Source: Flaveria trinervia
Taxonomy: Eukaryota > Streptophyta > Magnoliopsida > Asterales > Asteraceae
DNA length: 64,000 nt
Reading direction: 5' to 3'
NCBI GenBank assembly: GCA_025506515.1
Contig: CM046453.1
Coordinates: 950,001-1,014,000 of the forward strand
Below the pieces are notes generated by a model. It did not search any database. It was not told where the DNA came from and saw only the letters and a program-made list of their open reading frames with translations. Below are positions 37,601 to 50,139 of the stretch, piece by piece. The first letter of the stretch is position 1, and every line of letters starts with the position of its first letter. The translations under genes and the position numbers were made by a program.

Positions 37601-37902
37601 CTTCTTCAATCGTCATCATCTCCCCATATCTCACTCTCTGACTTCATCACACACAATATTATATACACTCCGATCTTCAAATTCAACTTCAATCTCTTCT
37701 CTCTCTTTCACATCATCACATGTACAACAACATCAAACAAACCCCAGTTGACCCATCATCTTCCCCCCAAAATTTCCCCAAATTCATGCCTTTTTTTCGT
37801 GATTCATGGTTGTTCATAGCTTCTTCTCGCTCGAATCCATTCTGGGTCATCCCCTAATCTAACACCTGCTTCCAATTTACACCGTTCTTGATCGATTCCT
37901 TC
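37601..37902 (+). promoter_or_regulatory. NPR1 5' leader/proximal promoter with W-box
   Basis: CT-rich leader-like sequence precedes the ATG. A W-box core, TTGACC, lies at 37748-37753. WRKY binding to W-boxes near the start of Arabidopsis NPR1 is established; that this one works is inference. A TATATACAC at about 37662 may be the core promoter. Confidence 0.4.
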
Positions 37903-40900
37903 ATGGGTTCTGGTTGTTTTCACGAATTGGTGAGAGGGGTGACTCCAATGACTGATATTCGATCTGGGTTTTCTGAATCAACTGATGTGATTAGCGGAAG
38001 TAGCGGCATTGAATCCCCTCTTCTTCCTTCTGATGTTTCTGCCCTCAATCGATTATCGGAAACCCTAGAATCGATCTTGTTGGAACCTGATAATTCCTTC
38101 GCCGATGCTAAAATTGTGGTTTCCGGTGGTCGGGAAATCGCTGTTCACCGGTGTATATTGTCTAAGAGGAGCCCGTTTTTCGAGAACAAGTTTAGCGAGA
38201 AGAATCATAATGTGAAGTTGGAGATGAAGGAGTTAGCGTGTGATTATGAAGTTGGTTTTGATTCGTTGATGAGCGTGTTGAGTTATATGTACAGTGGTAA
38301 GATTAAAGGTTTGCCTAAAGATGTTTGTGTTTGTGTTGATGATGAATGTTCACATGAAGCTTGTCGGCCTGCGGTTGATTTCATGGTGGAGGTGATGTAT
38401 GCTTTTCATGTGTTCCAGATCACAGAAATGGTTGCCCTCTGGCAGGTAAATTTGCTCCTCACATTTTCAGATTTATGCCTTTATGGTTAAACAAGAATCA
38501 TTATTGAAGTGCCTATGAACTATAGGACCGACCCGAGATCGACCCGAAATACCTACAGTTGGTCTGGGCCGGTTCTTGACCCGTGAATCTTGATCATCCC
38601 CTTGGTCAAGTTTAGGAGTTTTATGGGTGTTGAGTAATCAGAATACTAACATCTGGTAGAAGTTGGTGCGAAACATGGTGTTTGGATGTGCTTGTAGTTG
38701 TAAACCTGTGATAATCTAACTTATGAGTGTTTAAGGTGCTAATAGAAAGATCAAGTGTTATATAAGTTATTTTACTATAATGATGCATGATGAGAATAAG
38801 GTTATCTACTGTAAGAAGCTTGGTGTTAGAGATGATGTTTGGATGTGGTTATGCTGCTTGTAGTTGTAATAATCAAGATTCTAGGCATTTAAGGAAGTAA
38901 TAGAGAAAACAAGTGTATATAAGTAAGGATACTCTTCCATTTGATGGTAAACAAACAAACTTAGTAAATAAGTAATATTCCACTTGTAGAGTAGGGCCAT
39001 TTGATAGTGATTAGTGAATAATCTGTTGTAATTAAGCATGGTGCAGTAGATAGTGTTTGGATGTGCTTCTATTTGCTGTTTAAAAAACAGTCCAAATTCT
39101 GATTATTCAACAAAGTAATAGACTAAACAAGTGTGCATAAGTAATTGCACTCTTATGGTTTCATAATCATAAGCAAAAGCAGGATAGAAATCTATTAATG
39201 CAACTTGATATGATGATATCACAATATAAACGTAAATCACTTTCAAGAAGCATATCCAAACACCTTTGTAATCTCAAATACATTACATTTTACAAATCGA
39301 AAAAAAAAAACATGAACACTAATCGTTTAATAGCACTGTAAATCTCATTTTAACCATTTTTTTCTCTTATTAAAAGTTTTTTATTATTTTTATTTTTTTT
39401 ATCTCATGTAGAGGCGCTTGCTTGACATTCTTGACAAGGCATCAGTGGATGACATTCTAGTGGTTCTATCAATTGCAAACACATGTGGGAAATCATGCGA
39501 GGAACTTTATTCTAAATGCATCGACATATTAGTCAAATCTGACGTTGACTTTGTAACTCTCGATAAGGCTTTGCCTGAACAAATAGTCAAACAGATTAAT
39601 GATTCCCGTTTTGACCTTGGTTTGGACAAGCCTGGAAGCAGTAGTTTTCCCAACAAACACATAAAACGGGTCCACCGGGCCCTCGATTCAGATGATGTTG
39701 AATTAGTCACTATGTTACTAAGAGAAGGGCATACTACGTTAGATGGTTCATGTGCTCTTCATTATGCTGTTGCCTATGCAGATGCTAAAACGACAACTGA
39801 ATTACTTGATTTAGCGCTTGCAGATGTAAATCATAAGAACTCAAGGGGTTTTACAGTACTTCATGTTGCTGCTATGAGAAAAGAACCGAGTATTATAGTC
39901 TCCCTTCTCACAAAAGGGGCTCGTCCCGCTGATCTCACTCCTGATGGGAGAAAAGCACTTCAGATTTCAAAGAGGTTAACCAGAGCTGTTGACTATTACA
40001 AGTCAAGCGAGGATGGTAAAGAGTCAACTAAAGGTCGTTTGTGCATTGAGATATTGGAACAAGCTGAAAGAAGAAATCCGTTGTTAGGAGAAGCTTCTGC
40101 TTCTCTTGCAATGGCGGGAGATGATTTACGTGGAAAGTTGTTGTATCTTGAAAATAGAGGTAATGAATTCTGGGCCCAAATAGAAGTTTGACTTTTAAAA
40201 GTCAAGATGTGTTTTTTTCCAGTAAATGTAACATACTTTTGACTCTGATAGCCAGCTCTAGATGTGTAAAATTGCCGGGTTGGGTCATACATCAAAATGT
40301 GGTTAATTAAAATGGTGAATTTGGGTGTGGGTCAAAACAGTCAGGTCTGATTGGTAATTGGTTTGACCAGAAACATTTTTTTGTCTAAAATTTTACATTT
40401 TATTTAGAATTTGTGTGCCATATATGATTACAAAAAGACACTGATAAAATTTTACATTTTATTTGTCTAAAATATTATTTGTACTAGAACGTCTTTAAAA
40501 CACCTATGTTAACTAAAAAAGATTGAGTAATAATACTTGTTTTATGTATTTCAGTTGCACTGGCTAGCCTTTTGTTTCCCATGGAAGCTAAAGTTGCGAT
40601 GGAGATTGCTCAAGTCGAAGGGACTTCTGAATTCACATTAGAAAGTGTATACTCTCAAAATTTGGCTAATGCACAAAGAACAGTTGATCTAAATGATGCA
40701 CCTTTCTTGATCAAAGAGGAGCATCTGGCTAGGTTAAAAGCCCTCTCTAAAACAGGTAAACGTGCTTCTTTTTTATCGCTATCTGCTTATCTTGCTAGTT
40801 TTTGCTACATAATGCAAAATACTTTGCCCAAAATTCTGAAAATTCCTAAATTATTAGCCTTCAGCTCCATATGAAAATAACATTTAACGAGATGAACCAA

Positions 40901-42017
40901 GTGGTAGAGATAGTATGCGTGGATGAATAACTAAAGGGTTGTAACTGGAGATGGCAATTTCAACCTATTAACCTGAAATAGTTGATATGTTCAGTTGGGA
41001 TTTTATTTTATTTTTCCAACGGGTCAAATGGGTAAAGTTAAATTCTGAAAAATCCTAAATTATTAGCAAGAGATTAGCATATATGCATTAAGCCTTGAGC
41101 TCCATATGAAAATAACATGTAACGAGATGAACCAAGAGGTAGAGATAGTAGGCGTGGATGAATAACTAAAGGGTTGTAACTGGAGTTGGCAATTTCAACC
41201 TATTAACCTGAAATAGTTGATATGTTCAGTTGGGATTGTATTTTTTTTCCAACGGGTCAAATGGGTAAAGTTAAATAATTTAACTAAAATTGAAATGCTT
41301 CAGATGTGTCAAAAGTAGTCCAAATCGCTTTATTCAACAATGATATTGTTATTTAATGGTATCATTCTAGTAATCATAATTGTGACATTAGTTATATTAT
41401 ATATAATATCCATAATGTAATGAAAATAAGTGTTTGCCTGGTCAACTCAACCCGTTTGACCCGTCCATTTTACCATCTCCATGTTGAACAAATTTTGATG
41501 ATCATGGATCTAATTAATTAGACAACGGTTGACTGGGATTGCTTTTTAAAACTGCTCGTGTTCTGATACAACGATAAGCTGTTTTGGGGGTGTACATGTC
41601 CACAAATAAATATGCTTACGATGGGTGTGCTTACCTTGAAATAGATGTTTGAAAATTATATCATTTTAACTCATTCGATGAGGCATGTTCTAATAAAAAA
41701 ATCTTGGATTCGCCATTGACCAAGTCAAAATGACATTTGTGTTTGTCACATGAACAGTGGAACTAGGAAAACGTTTTTTCCCTCGATGTTCAGAAATACT
41801 AAATAAAATAATCGACTCGGAAGGGCATAATGGAAAAAACACTCCAGAAGAGCGAGAATCAAAGAAGCAAAGGTACTTACAAGTTCAAGAAACACTAAAC
41901 AAAGCTTATAATGAAGACAAAGAAGAATTCGACAAATCATACGCCGTCTCTTCTTCATCTTCATCCACGTCCGGTGTTGTGAATCCACAAACCGTTCCAT
42001 TTACTTTTCAGAAATAG
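37903..42017 (+). CDS. NPR1: NPR1-like salicylate-pathway co-regulator, 4 exons
   Basis: The NPR1 family are BTB/ankyrin transcriptional co-regulators that bind salicylic acid and partner TGA factors. Exons: 37903-38445, 39412-40159, 40555-40755, 41758-42017. The frame is unbroken (1752 bases, 583 residues). Domains in order: BTB/POZ (about residues 50-180) with HRCILSKRS, and a C-x4-C-x-H-x2-C zinc-binding set in CVDDECSHEAC; ankyrin repeats (about 250-360) including SCALHYAVAYADAKTT and GFTVLHVAAMRKEPS; an NPR1-like C-terminal domain with EEHLARLKALSKT and VELGKRFFPRCSEILNKI. The Arg of the first matches the salicylate-binding Arg of Arabidopsis NPR proteins. VDLNDAP resembles the VDLN(E)TP segment of NPR3/4. 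The Ser-rich tail lacks the strongly basic end of Arabidopsis NPR1 and is closer to solanaceous NPR1. The ATG at 37903 is chosen because only a TTG lies upstream. AATAAA is at 42153-42158. Confidence 0.93.
40832..41270. repeat. Recent tandem duplication in NPR1 intron 3
   Basis: Two copies, about 40832-41040 and 41042-41270, are nearly identical apart from a 25-bp insertion in the second. Shared phrases include TCCATATGAAAATAACAT, CGTGGATGAATAACTAAA and CAACGGGTCAAATGGGTAAA. The high identity indicates a young duplication or an assembly artefact. Confidence 0.85.
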
Positions 42018-42761
42018 TGATTGATCAAAGATACACATGTAATATTGTATAATGTAGTCACAATTTGAAGTTCTTTTCATGTTATTTGTATCATAGGACA
42101 TGATAACTTATGCTTTCTATTTGTTTTCTTGGCCATTTTTTGTTCTTTTATTAATAAAGGAGGTTGTGTAGATTCACCCCACTGTTCATTGATTGGCGTA
42201 GATGTTGAATAGGGTCTTTAACATCGTTTGTTTTGTTGCAAAGTTATTATACAATTCTGAACATTTTCTTCGTTGAACCGTAAATGTACGACTCTGATTC
42301 GGAAAAGATGTGTTATTTTAATCGATTTCGTCTATTCGTTTTTTCAGTCGGGACCTTACCCCCAGACGTCTAAAAAGAAAACCTATAACTAGGAAAATCT
42401 CTCGACTTAACTTTTAACATTTTGCTTAAAATGAGATTTGAATTCAAAACCTTATTATATTTACAAACTATTAACTGACTGATAGCAGTTTCAGCTTTTA
42501 TTTTTGTTACCAATAACAATCTTAATAATATAAATTATTTTTATTTGATTTCACTCACGATAATAGTTTAAAAACAAAATTAAAAAAATTACACCTCTAA
42601 AAAGTAAACGTTAAAAATTAAAATCCAAATTAATAAATACTATTACTATCCGTCGATAAACAATAGTTGTAGATTCGCCCCACTATTCATCGAGCATCTG
42701 CACCATTAGAAAACCCAAAACCCTAATTCGGTTTTCATCAAAGACATTACAGTAAGAAGAA

Positions 42762-44772
42762 ATGGTGGTGAGGCTGCGATTGGCGAGGTTAGGATGCCGA
42801 AATCGGCCGTTTTACAGAGTTATGGCAGCCGATAGCCGATCTCCCAGAGACGGAAAACATATTGAAGTTTTGGGTTACTACAATCCTCTACCAGGTTCTT
42901 CATTCCATCTTCATTTCATCAATAATCTCTCATCATCTACATTCAACTCTAACCTATGAGCAGTTGGGGTTTTGATCTGTTTTTCAACCTCAGTTGAAAT
43001 CGATTGTACGGATACGATATTTCACTAGGTTGGGTGGGGTTGTAAATACTGATTGGTAAATGGGAAGTTTACGAGCTTTGAGATGGGAATTTGGGTTCTT
43101 TTGATTGATAAGGGCTAAGATAAACAAAACATTGTGAATTGTTAAGATATCTTGAATTAGTTTTCTAATCCTGTAAGGGGGTGTTTGGTTGCATGTTTGA
43201 AGGTTATTACTTGATATTGAACACTTGGTTTAAGAAGCCATGCTTAATCGCGTGGCGCTTGATATTGAACACTTGGTTTATATGTAAGAAAATCGAAGGG
43301 ATGTAGAAGTTATGTAAGGCTTACTTGATAAATATGTCTATATGTAAAACAGACGAGAATGATGCGGTTTGTGGTTGTCAATATGTAATAAAGCTTATTT
43401 GGTTGTACATAGATGCCTGCCTCAGCTTTTGGGACCAAAGCGCATCGGAGTGGCTTTTGGCCTTTTTAAACCAAGATTGAATGATTGGAGATAGTGATTC
43501 AGCTCTTCTAAATTGTGTTGCAATATCATTAGTAAACAGTCTGATAATAAGAAGATTACCAAAATACGTGAAACTGATTACTATGACTTCAAGTCTCAAT
43601 ATCAGATATCACCTTGATAAGGAACATTTAAACACCCTTAATTCCTTTTGTAATTTCTGTTACGTGTGCAAGTTTAAGTCACTATTAGATATATTGGCTG
43701 CTAATTGGTGGTTGGTTGCCTGGTTAATACAGGACAAGATGGCGGTAAACGAATGGGGCTTAACTTCGAACGAGTAAAGTAAGTTGTTTGATGCCTTGTT
43801 TCCCTATTACTTCCAGCTTTTAAGTAATGATATTTTGATTTCCCTATAAGTTTTGGTTAGTATTTGCGGCTTAAATCCAGTATTTCATTCATATCTGTGG
43901 TTGATAATCTGCGGATGGTGAACACTAGTAGATGAAAAATGACGAATTAAGTTAAACTTATACTTGCAGTACTTTGATGATGCATGTAAAGAAACACTAT
44001 TAGCATGCATGATGTGTATTCTTTAGAATTATTCTAGTTACTTACATTTTGGTTGTCAAATAGATCAAACAAATTGAACAGTATCTTATCTGGTACTGGT
44101 TGACTTTTGAAGTCAAAGTGGCTGATTTTCATCTCTGAAATTACAATGTATTTCTAGAATCGGGCAAACTGCACAAATTAGAAACAAAACATCAACAGCC
44201 AACTTCAAATTACACGTAAAATGGAACCAACTTACAATATTTTTTATTGCTTTTAGCAACCAACCTCATTTTCGCTTAGTTTACCTGTAAATTGCTAGTG
44301 CACATCTAAAAATTGCTTATATGAAAAGAACTAAGAACTAAGTTTATTTATGATTTAAAATTTGATTTCTTTTTCTTTCTAAATGTATATTTGAACACAA
44401 TTGTTGAATGTGAAATCAGACGCCAAATATAAACTAAAATGACATCACTATATTTTTAAAGACGAACAAAAGTTTGACTTGCTATATGTTGAACTTTTTT
44501 TATAATCAGTAATCAAAATGCAACTTGGTTTTTATTGTCAAATCTAAAGTTTGTTGCTAGAATCACGTGCAAGTGTAAACTAGTTTTTGTGCTACACTTG
44601 TTTTCTTTTGTTGTATAGGTATTGGCTATCAGTTGGTGCACAACCTTCAGATCCAGTCCAACGTCTTCTATTTAGAGCAGGGCTGCTACCACCACCACCC
44701 ATGGTTGCAATGGGTCGAAAGGTGGCCCTCGTGACAACCGCCCAGTTGACCCTTTATCTGGACGGGTCTTGA
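42762..44772 (+). CDS. RPS16: Nuclear-encoded organellar ribosomal protein S16, 3 exons
   Basis: Bacterial-type S16 of the small ribosomal subunit. In several angiosperms nuclear RPS16 serves mitochondria and often plastids. Exons 42762-42894, 43733-43778 and 44619-44772 give 110 residues as read. Signature: MVVRLRLARLGCRNRPFYRV, then MAADSRSPRDGKHIEVLGYY, GQDGGKRMGLNFERVKYWLS and GAQPSDPVQRLLFRAGLLPP. There is no N-terminal presequence, as is normal for this clade. After MVAMGRK the frame slips: CGAAAGGTGGCCC at 44716-44728 is one base short, and the expected tail (GGPRDNRPVDPLSGR) reads in the next frame to a TAA at 44817-44819. The S16 core lies upstream of the slip, so a truncated protein might work. 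I favour an assembly indel. It sits about 740 bp downstream of NPR1. Confidence 0.92.
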
Positions 44773-44819
44773 CAGCTGAGCAACCAACCAAAACTACTAA
44801 TGAATCAGTTGATGCTTAA

Positions 44820-46109
44820 GAAAGTACAATGTCATCTTCCCAACTGCTGGTTTGATTTTGGTTTTTATGATCAAATCTAGAACTACTGCAAAGTTATGTT
44901 ATAATGTTGTTAGAGTCATCTTTTGGTGATATAGACCATAATGATTTTGATCTCTAGTGAAAGTTGGTATTTTGTTTCGGGTCTGTCATTAACTTTTCAG
45001 CTCATGTTATTTTCACTCGGTTTAATAATTTTCTTGGTTTTTTCTAATAAATCATGATGCCAATATTGTTAAATATTAGTTTAATTTTTTTTAGTAATTA
45101 GAAATTCGTGTATATATTCATGTACAGATTTGCATTTGCAATGTTTGTAATGTAGAAAATTGTCTTGGACCCTCATTTCTTCGCATAGGCCGCCTCTCTC
45201 TTTCACCTCATATTGCGGACGTGGTCTCTACATTATAAATCGTCTTATGAATTATGAGCGTCTTGTCAAGGCGTACCTTATCATGCATGCATATCATGTA
45301 CGTGATGTGGTGTTCCTCTTAAAGTTCATTTGTTATATATGTTTCTTAAAATGTTACACAATACTTGGATATTCACGTATCAAAGATGAAGAAAAGCAGT
45401 GGGTGTTAAACAATTCACAAACCAAATTACATATCTGACGAATAAATTCATACATGTTCTAAGATGTCTTCTCGTCTTCTTGTCCGTTTAAATGATACAT
45501 AAGCCAAAGTTGATATTTATAATTTTAGCCTACATCATATGGTTATTATCGTATATTATTCTAGTATTGAAAAATATACAAGCATAGATGCACAAAGTAT
45601 ATCTTTTAACTGTGGACCACAAGTGAACTACATTATTGTACAAGATAATATGACGCATCAAATGTTCGAAGATTGTATATGCTTGTTTTGTACCGAAACG
45701 CTTGGGTTGTTGGCTAATCGGATACACACCTGTAACAACCTTAGCAATTTGTTGCACAACCAATGCACTAGCGATCATGAGCTATCAGTTGTGACCACTC
45801 GCCCAATGAGTTTATGATAAGACGAAACCAGTAACCCTATGACGACATTAGGCGCCACACGGGCCTCGAAAGATGTCATAGGTTACCTATTTCTGACTTG
45901 CATAAGCCACCAGCTATCTCCAATTTGATCTCAGCCGGTGATAGTTAAACACCAAAACAATGGGAACACTAATCCATAATTATCACTTAACCCCCTCAAC
46001 TTTTGTTGTCACAACCAAAAATCTTTACACATCAGATTTTCATCTCAAACAGCTACTACCAATCAAGCAACAAACTTACTGCAATCGGAGCATACGAACA
46101 CCAACGAAG
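44820..46109. other. RPS16 3' flank and intergenic DNA
   Basis: It contains the RPS16 3' end (AATAAA near 45046) and otherwise unassigned sequence. At 45530-45830 both strands carry 80-90 codon frames; neither shows a motif I recognise, though the region is less AT-biased and may be a pseudogene fragment. The right end is the hydrolase 1 promoter/leader. Confidence 0.45.
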
Positions 46110-48747
46110 ATGTCCGGCGCCGGAGCCACCGCCGACGGCGTCTCCTCCCAGCCGGAGCAAAACCCAGGTCCGATTTACGTCAAGTTAATCAACAATCGAT
46201 TAGTTTAGCAAATCAATTCTGATATGATAATCCCAATTTGATTTTAAGATTTAGGGTTTTACATTGTTTAGGGATTCACAAGCAGAAGATCGTCATACGA
46301 AACAAACATGGAGAGAAGCTTGTGGGTATATTGCATGATACTGGATCCACAGATATTGTAATTTTGTGTCATGGCTTTCAATCATCAAAGGTGCATCATC
46401 TATTCATCTTCAGCTTGATTTGTTCCAGAAATCATTTATTTTAGTCAAATGTTACATTTTTAGATTGACAAACTGAAGTTTGATTCTAAAATATTGTTGT
46501 ATAATACTTTAATGATGTTTGAAAAGCTCAATTGGACTTCTTATTGATGATTTGCTTCATTAAGATCTTATCCAAACCAAGATTATATTGTTGTTGACTT
46601 GTGATTCAGGTTAAAATGTTGAATTGTAGTCCTAATTATTCTAAACAGTTCTTGATTTTTATATGCATGTAGGAAAGCAATACCATTGTGAACCTTGCTT
46701 CTGCACTAGAGAAGGAAGGAATCAGTGCGTTTCGTTTTGATTTTGCTGGAAATGGGTAAGTTAGTATATTGAATTAGATTATTATATATTGAAGTGTTTT
46801 TAAGTTTAAGTAGTTAGTAGTGGTAATCAAGGGAAAAATAAAAGTTTTCTGTTACATTGTTTGAGGATCTTCAATTTTTTGGGTAACAGTGAGAATTCCT
46901 TACTGGGAAACTCATGTGACCTACCAATATCCTGCTAACCACTGGGATAAGATAAAACGATGCTTACGCTAGGACTGGGTAGGTTGCCTTCAAGGGAGTT
47001 AAAGGCAGAAAGTGGGAGCTGGATTTGAACATGAGACCTCAGTTAGAGTGACTCAAGTGCTTACCTTTGCTCCACCCCCTTGAAAGTTTAGATCTTTAAA
47101 CTTGTTTATGAATATACGTCAATGCACTTATATACAACTTTACAGAGGATGTGCTAGCGAATTGCTATTAATACCTGTTCTTATGATCTTGAAACTATAT
47201 AATTATTACCTAAATATCCTTAGTAGTAAAGATCATTTTAATAATATGCATCCAATTGCCCCCTAATTGCGTGGAAGGAGTATTGTAAGTGCTCTTTTGT
47301 TAATCATTTGGCATATATTGATTTTCAGGGAAAGTGAAGGCTCATTTCAATATGGTAACTATCGTAGAGAGTCTGATGACTTACATTCAGTTATCCAACA
47401 TTTTCTTGGAAATAATCGTGTAACAAGTGCAATTCTCGGACATAGTAAAGGTATCCTAGACTATGGCTGTACATGTCAAACATTGTTTTCTCATTAATCA
47501 GTTTTCTTACGATAACATCTTAGTTGATTATACATTTTGTGACCCTCCTTATCTTGTTACTTACAGGTGGCAATGTGGTGCTCTTATACGCATCTAAATA
47601 TCATGATGTGTGCCGTGTCATTAATGTGTCTGGGCGTTATAAGACAGAGAGGGGCGTTGAAGAGCGTTTGGGAAAAGGGTATTTAGAAAAAGTGAAAGAA
47701 AAAGGTTATATTGATGTTAAATCCAAAATAGGTACTCATGCTACTGAATTCTTGAAACTTTTGTACCAAATATGCCATAACTATCGCTTAATATAGTTCA
47801 GATGTAAACACTTATAATTTAGGGAATTTTTGGATGTGTGTTTTTGTAGTCATTGTTGTTAATTTTTCCTGTTTGAAATTGTAATAATCAGATAATTAGA
47901 GGTTAAGTGTTTGGTAATTTGTTATTATTGAAGGAATTAATAGGTAAAATGAATTAAAAAGGACATTTTTGTGACAAAATGTGAGACGTCTTGTGAAATT
48001 GGAGAGAATTTTTCTTCAAGTTATCTTAACAGAAAGTGTACATGTGAATTTTAGTTCACCCTCAGATAATCAGTTTCAGAATGCAAACCCCTTAATGCCA
48101 GCTGTTTATTATTCTGACTAGTTTTCTGTGTGTAGGAGAGGTCTTATATCGTGTGACTGAAGAAAGTTTGATGGATCGTTTGAATACAAATATGCATGAA
48201 GCATGCCTGCAAATTGATAAAGATTGCAAGTAAGATGAGCAAAAGTACTCCCATATTTTATAGCAAAGAGTCAAACATATCAATATTCAGGTTAAAATTC
48301 GACAAACATGTTTATGATATTTCAACCTCAAAAATGCTCTTTTCATTACATATTTTATACAGCTAAATGTTGTTGTAATTATTCTACACGTAAACACAGA
48401 GCTTTTCGAATTGTGAGTTAAGAAACAACTTTTTTGATCCTCGAAGTCAAATGTAAACTCTATTATTTGATCTTGATCACTTGTCATTTCATGACATATA
48501 AGGTTTTGTTTTTATGCATGTGATAATGGATGTAGCTATATTCTATTCTATTTGATAAGATATTTTTGTGCGTTTTAGGGTTTTGACCATTCATGGATCT
48601 GATGATTCAATTGTTCGAGTTGAGGAGGCATTAGAGTTTGCAAAGGTTATACCAAACCACAAGTTGCACATCATTGAAGGGGCCAACCATGGATTCTCCA
48701 AACATCAAGATGAGTTAATTTCCATTGTTTTGTCTTTCATAAAATAA
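46110..48747 (+). CDS. Alpha/beta-hydrolase (serine hydrolase, S33-like), tandem copy 1
   Basis: Seven exons: 46110-46167, 46272-46390, 46673-46755, 47329-47450, 47567-47731, 48136-48229, 48579-48747. The frame is complete at 269 residues. Visible elements are the oxyanion-side strand IVILCHGFQSSK, FRFDFAGNGESEG, the nucleophile elbow GHSKGGNV with catalytic Ser, the acid in VLTIHGSDDSIV, and the catalytic His in EGANHGFSKH. There is no signal peptide or membrane segment, so it is probably cytosolic. The substrate is unknown; related plant genes are annotated only as alpha/beta-hydrolases. The ATG at 46110 starts a short Ala/Gly-rich leader before the core. Intron 3 carries a SINE. A diverged tandem copy lies 1.4 kb downstream. 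Confidence 0.9.
46875..47090 (-). mobile_element. tRNA-derived SINE, copy B (in hydrolase 1 intron 3)
   Basis: On -, it starts near 47090 with TTCAAGGGGGTGGAGCAAAG. Box A is GGAGCAAAGGTAAGC (47059-47073) and box B is GTTCAAATCC (47021-47030). It ends in A6 (46875-46880). Flanking direct repeats GATCTTCAA (46866-46874) and GATCTTTAA (47091-47099) match at 8 of 9 positions, as expected for a SINE target duplication. It shares blocks in order with copy A at 30705-30890. Confidence 0.85.
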
Positions 48748-50139
48748 TCTCCCAAGTCTCAACCAAGATATGCACCTTAAAGTGTGCTCAACCCTGTTGG
48801 TTAGCAGTGTATTGACGTAATCATGAGCTCAGTTCTCCACTTCTCCGGTTGCTAGTTCTCATGGTAAAAAAAGGGTACTCAATTCAAGTGGCTTCATTTC
48901 AGGATTTGGCTGAACATAATTGATAGATTCATTTTTGTATTAAAGATTCAAAATACAGAATGTATGAGATACATTTTAAGAAACTAAATGACATCATTTA
49001 GCTGATATCCTTTTTATAATTTTTATGATTTTAACCAAGTTTTAGTTAGATGTGAACTAGACCAACTTTCAGTTTGTTATTGCTTTTACGCTCGTTGATG
49101 ATATGTGCACTTCAGATGTCATATATGCAAAAACCTACTAATGTCAAAAGATGAAAAGATCTACTGACGAGAATGAACTAAGGTAGGAAGCAACAAAAAA
49201 TACAACACGACACAAATGATCGTAAAGGAGGCAACAATGTCCCAACGATGAAGCATCCATCAAACTATAACAGAGACTGAATACAACTTTTGGAACCATT
49301 ATTACGTAGGACACATTTACACAAGTTAACAACCATTAGTTTTGTTAAGCATGGGAGGAGATGGCTTCCTTTATAATCTTTAACTAGACTCATTGCTCTG
49401 ATGCTACTAGACATACTAGCTTGCTTAAATTCAACATAAGACTTTCTTTATTGCGCCTATTCGTGAGAGTAAACATTAGAGCTTTAGTAATTAATGAGAA
49501 GGAAGAAAATGAGTGTAGTGAGACATGTACATCCGGACATTCTTTTGTTACAATATGTTGTGATATGCTATAACATTGTAAGCAATGTTAGATTGTTAGA
49601 CCTTATGAATGCATTTCCATCACTAAAAGCATTCCCGGTTTATTCCCCGTTATCATCCTTATAATCATATTAAAAACTATTATTTTCTTTCTCTCTCCTT
49701 TCTAGTTAAATAAATTTTTTTTCATACTTTTATCATTACATTTATTATCTCATCCATTCACAAGCACTTTAAAAAATTTACAGGGTTGTACTATGTTTTT
49801 TTAAATATGAGAAAACAATATACAACCCTCATAAATTTATCATCTCCTTATCTCACAACCATTTACAACTAATATAAAAGATCCTCTCGTATAAAAATAA
49901 GTAACGGACAGGAAATGCTCTAAAAGAATCCTAAAAGCCGTAATAGATAGGAGCACTAATATGCCCACAACCACATTATGCATGAGCAAGGGTACATAAA
50001 CATGGTGTCATTGATTCAAAAGGTTTATTTAACACCATCACATTTGATAACTGCAAACAAAGCTCCACTAAAAGTCCCCCTCAAGGGTTCAACAGTCGCT
50101 CAGACTCTCACTAGTAGCACAAGACGAATTGACCTCCAA
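48748..50139. other. Spacer between the tandem hydrolases
   Basis: It holds the hydrolase 1 3' UTR, unassigned sequence, and a MITE-like block (49479-49920) that begins GAGCTTTAG and ends GGAAATGCTC, resembling the PIF-like family. The hydrolase 2 leader follows. No separate gene was seen. Confidence 0.5.

Noticed and set aside
45530..45817. Overlapping 82- and 92-codon frames on opposite strands
   Set aside because: No motif was recognised on either strand and there are no supporting splice or start signals. Possibly a fragment of an old element.
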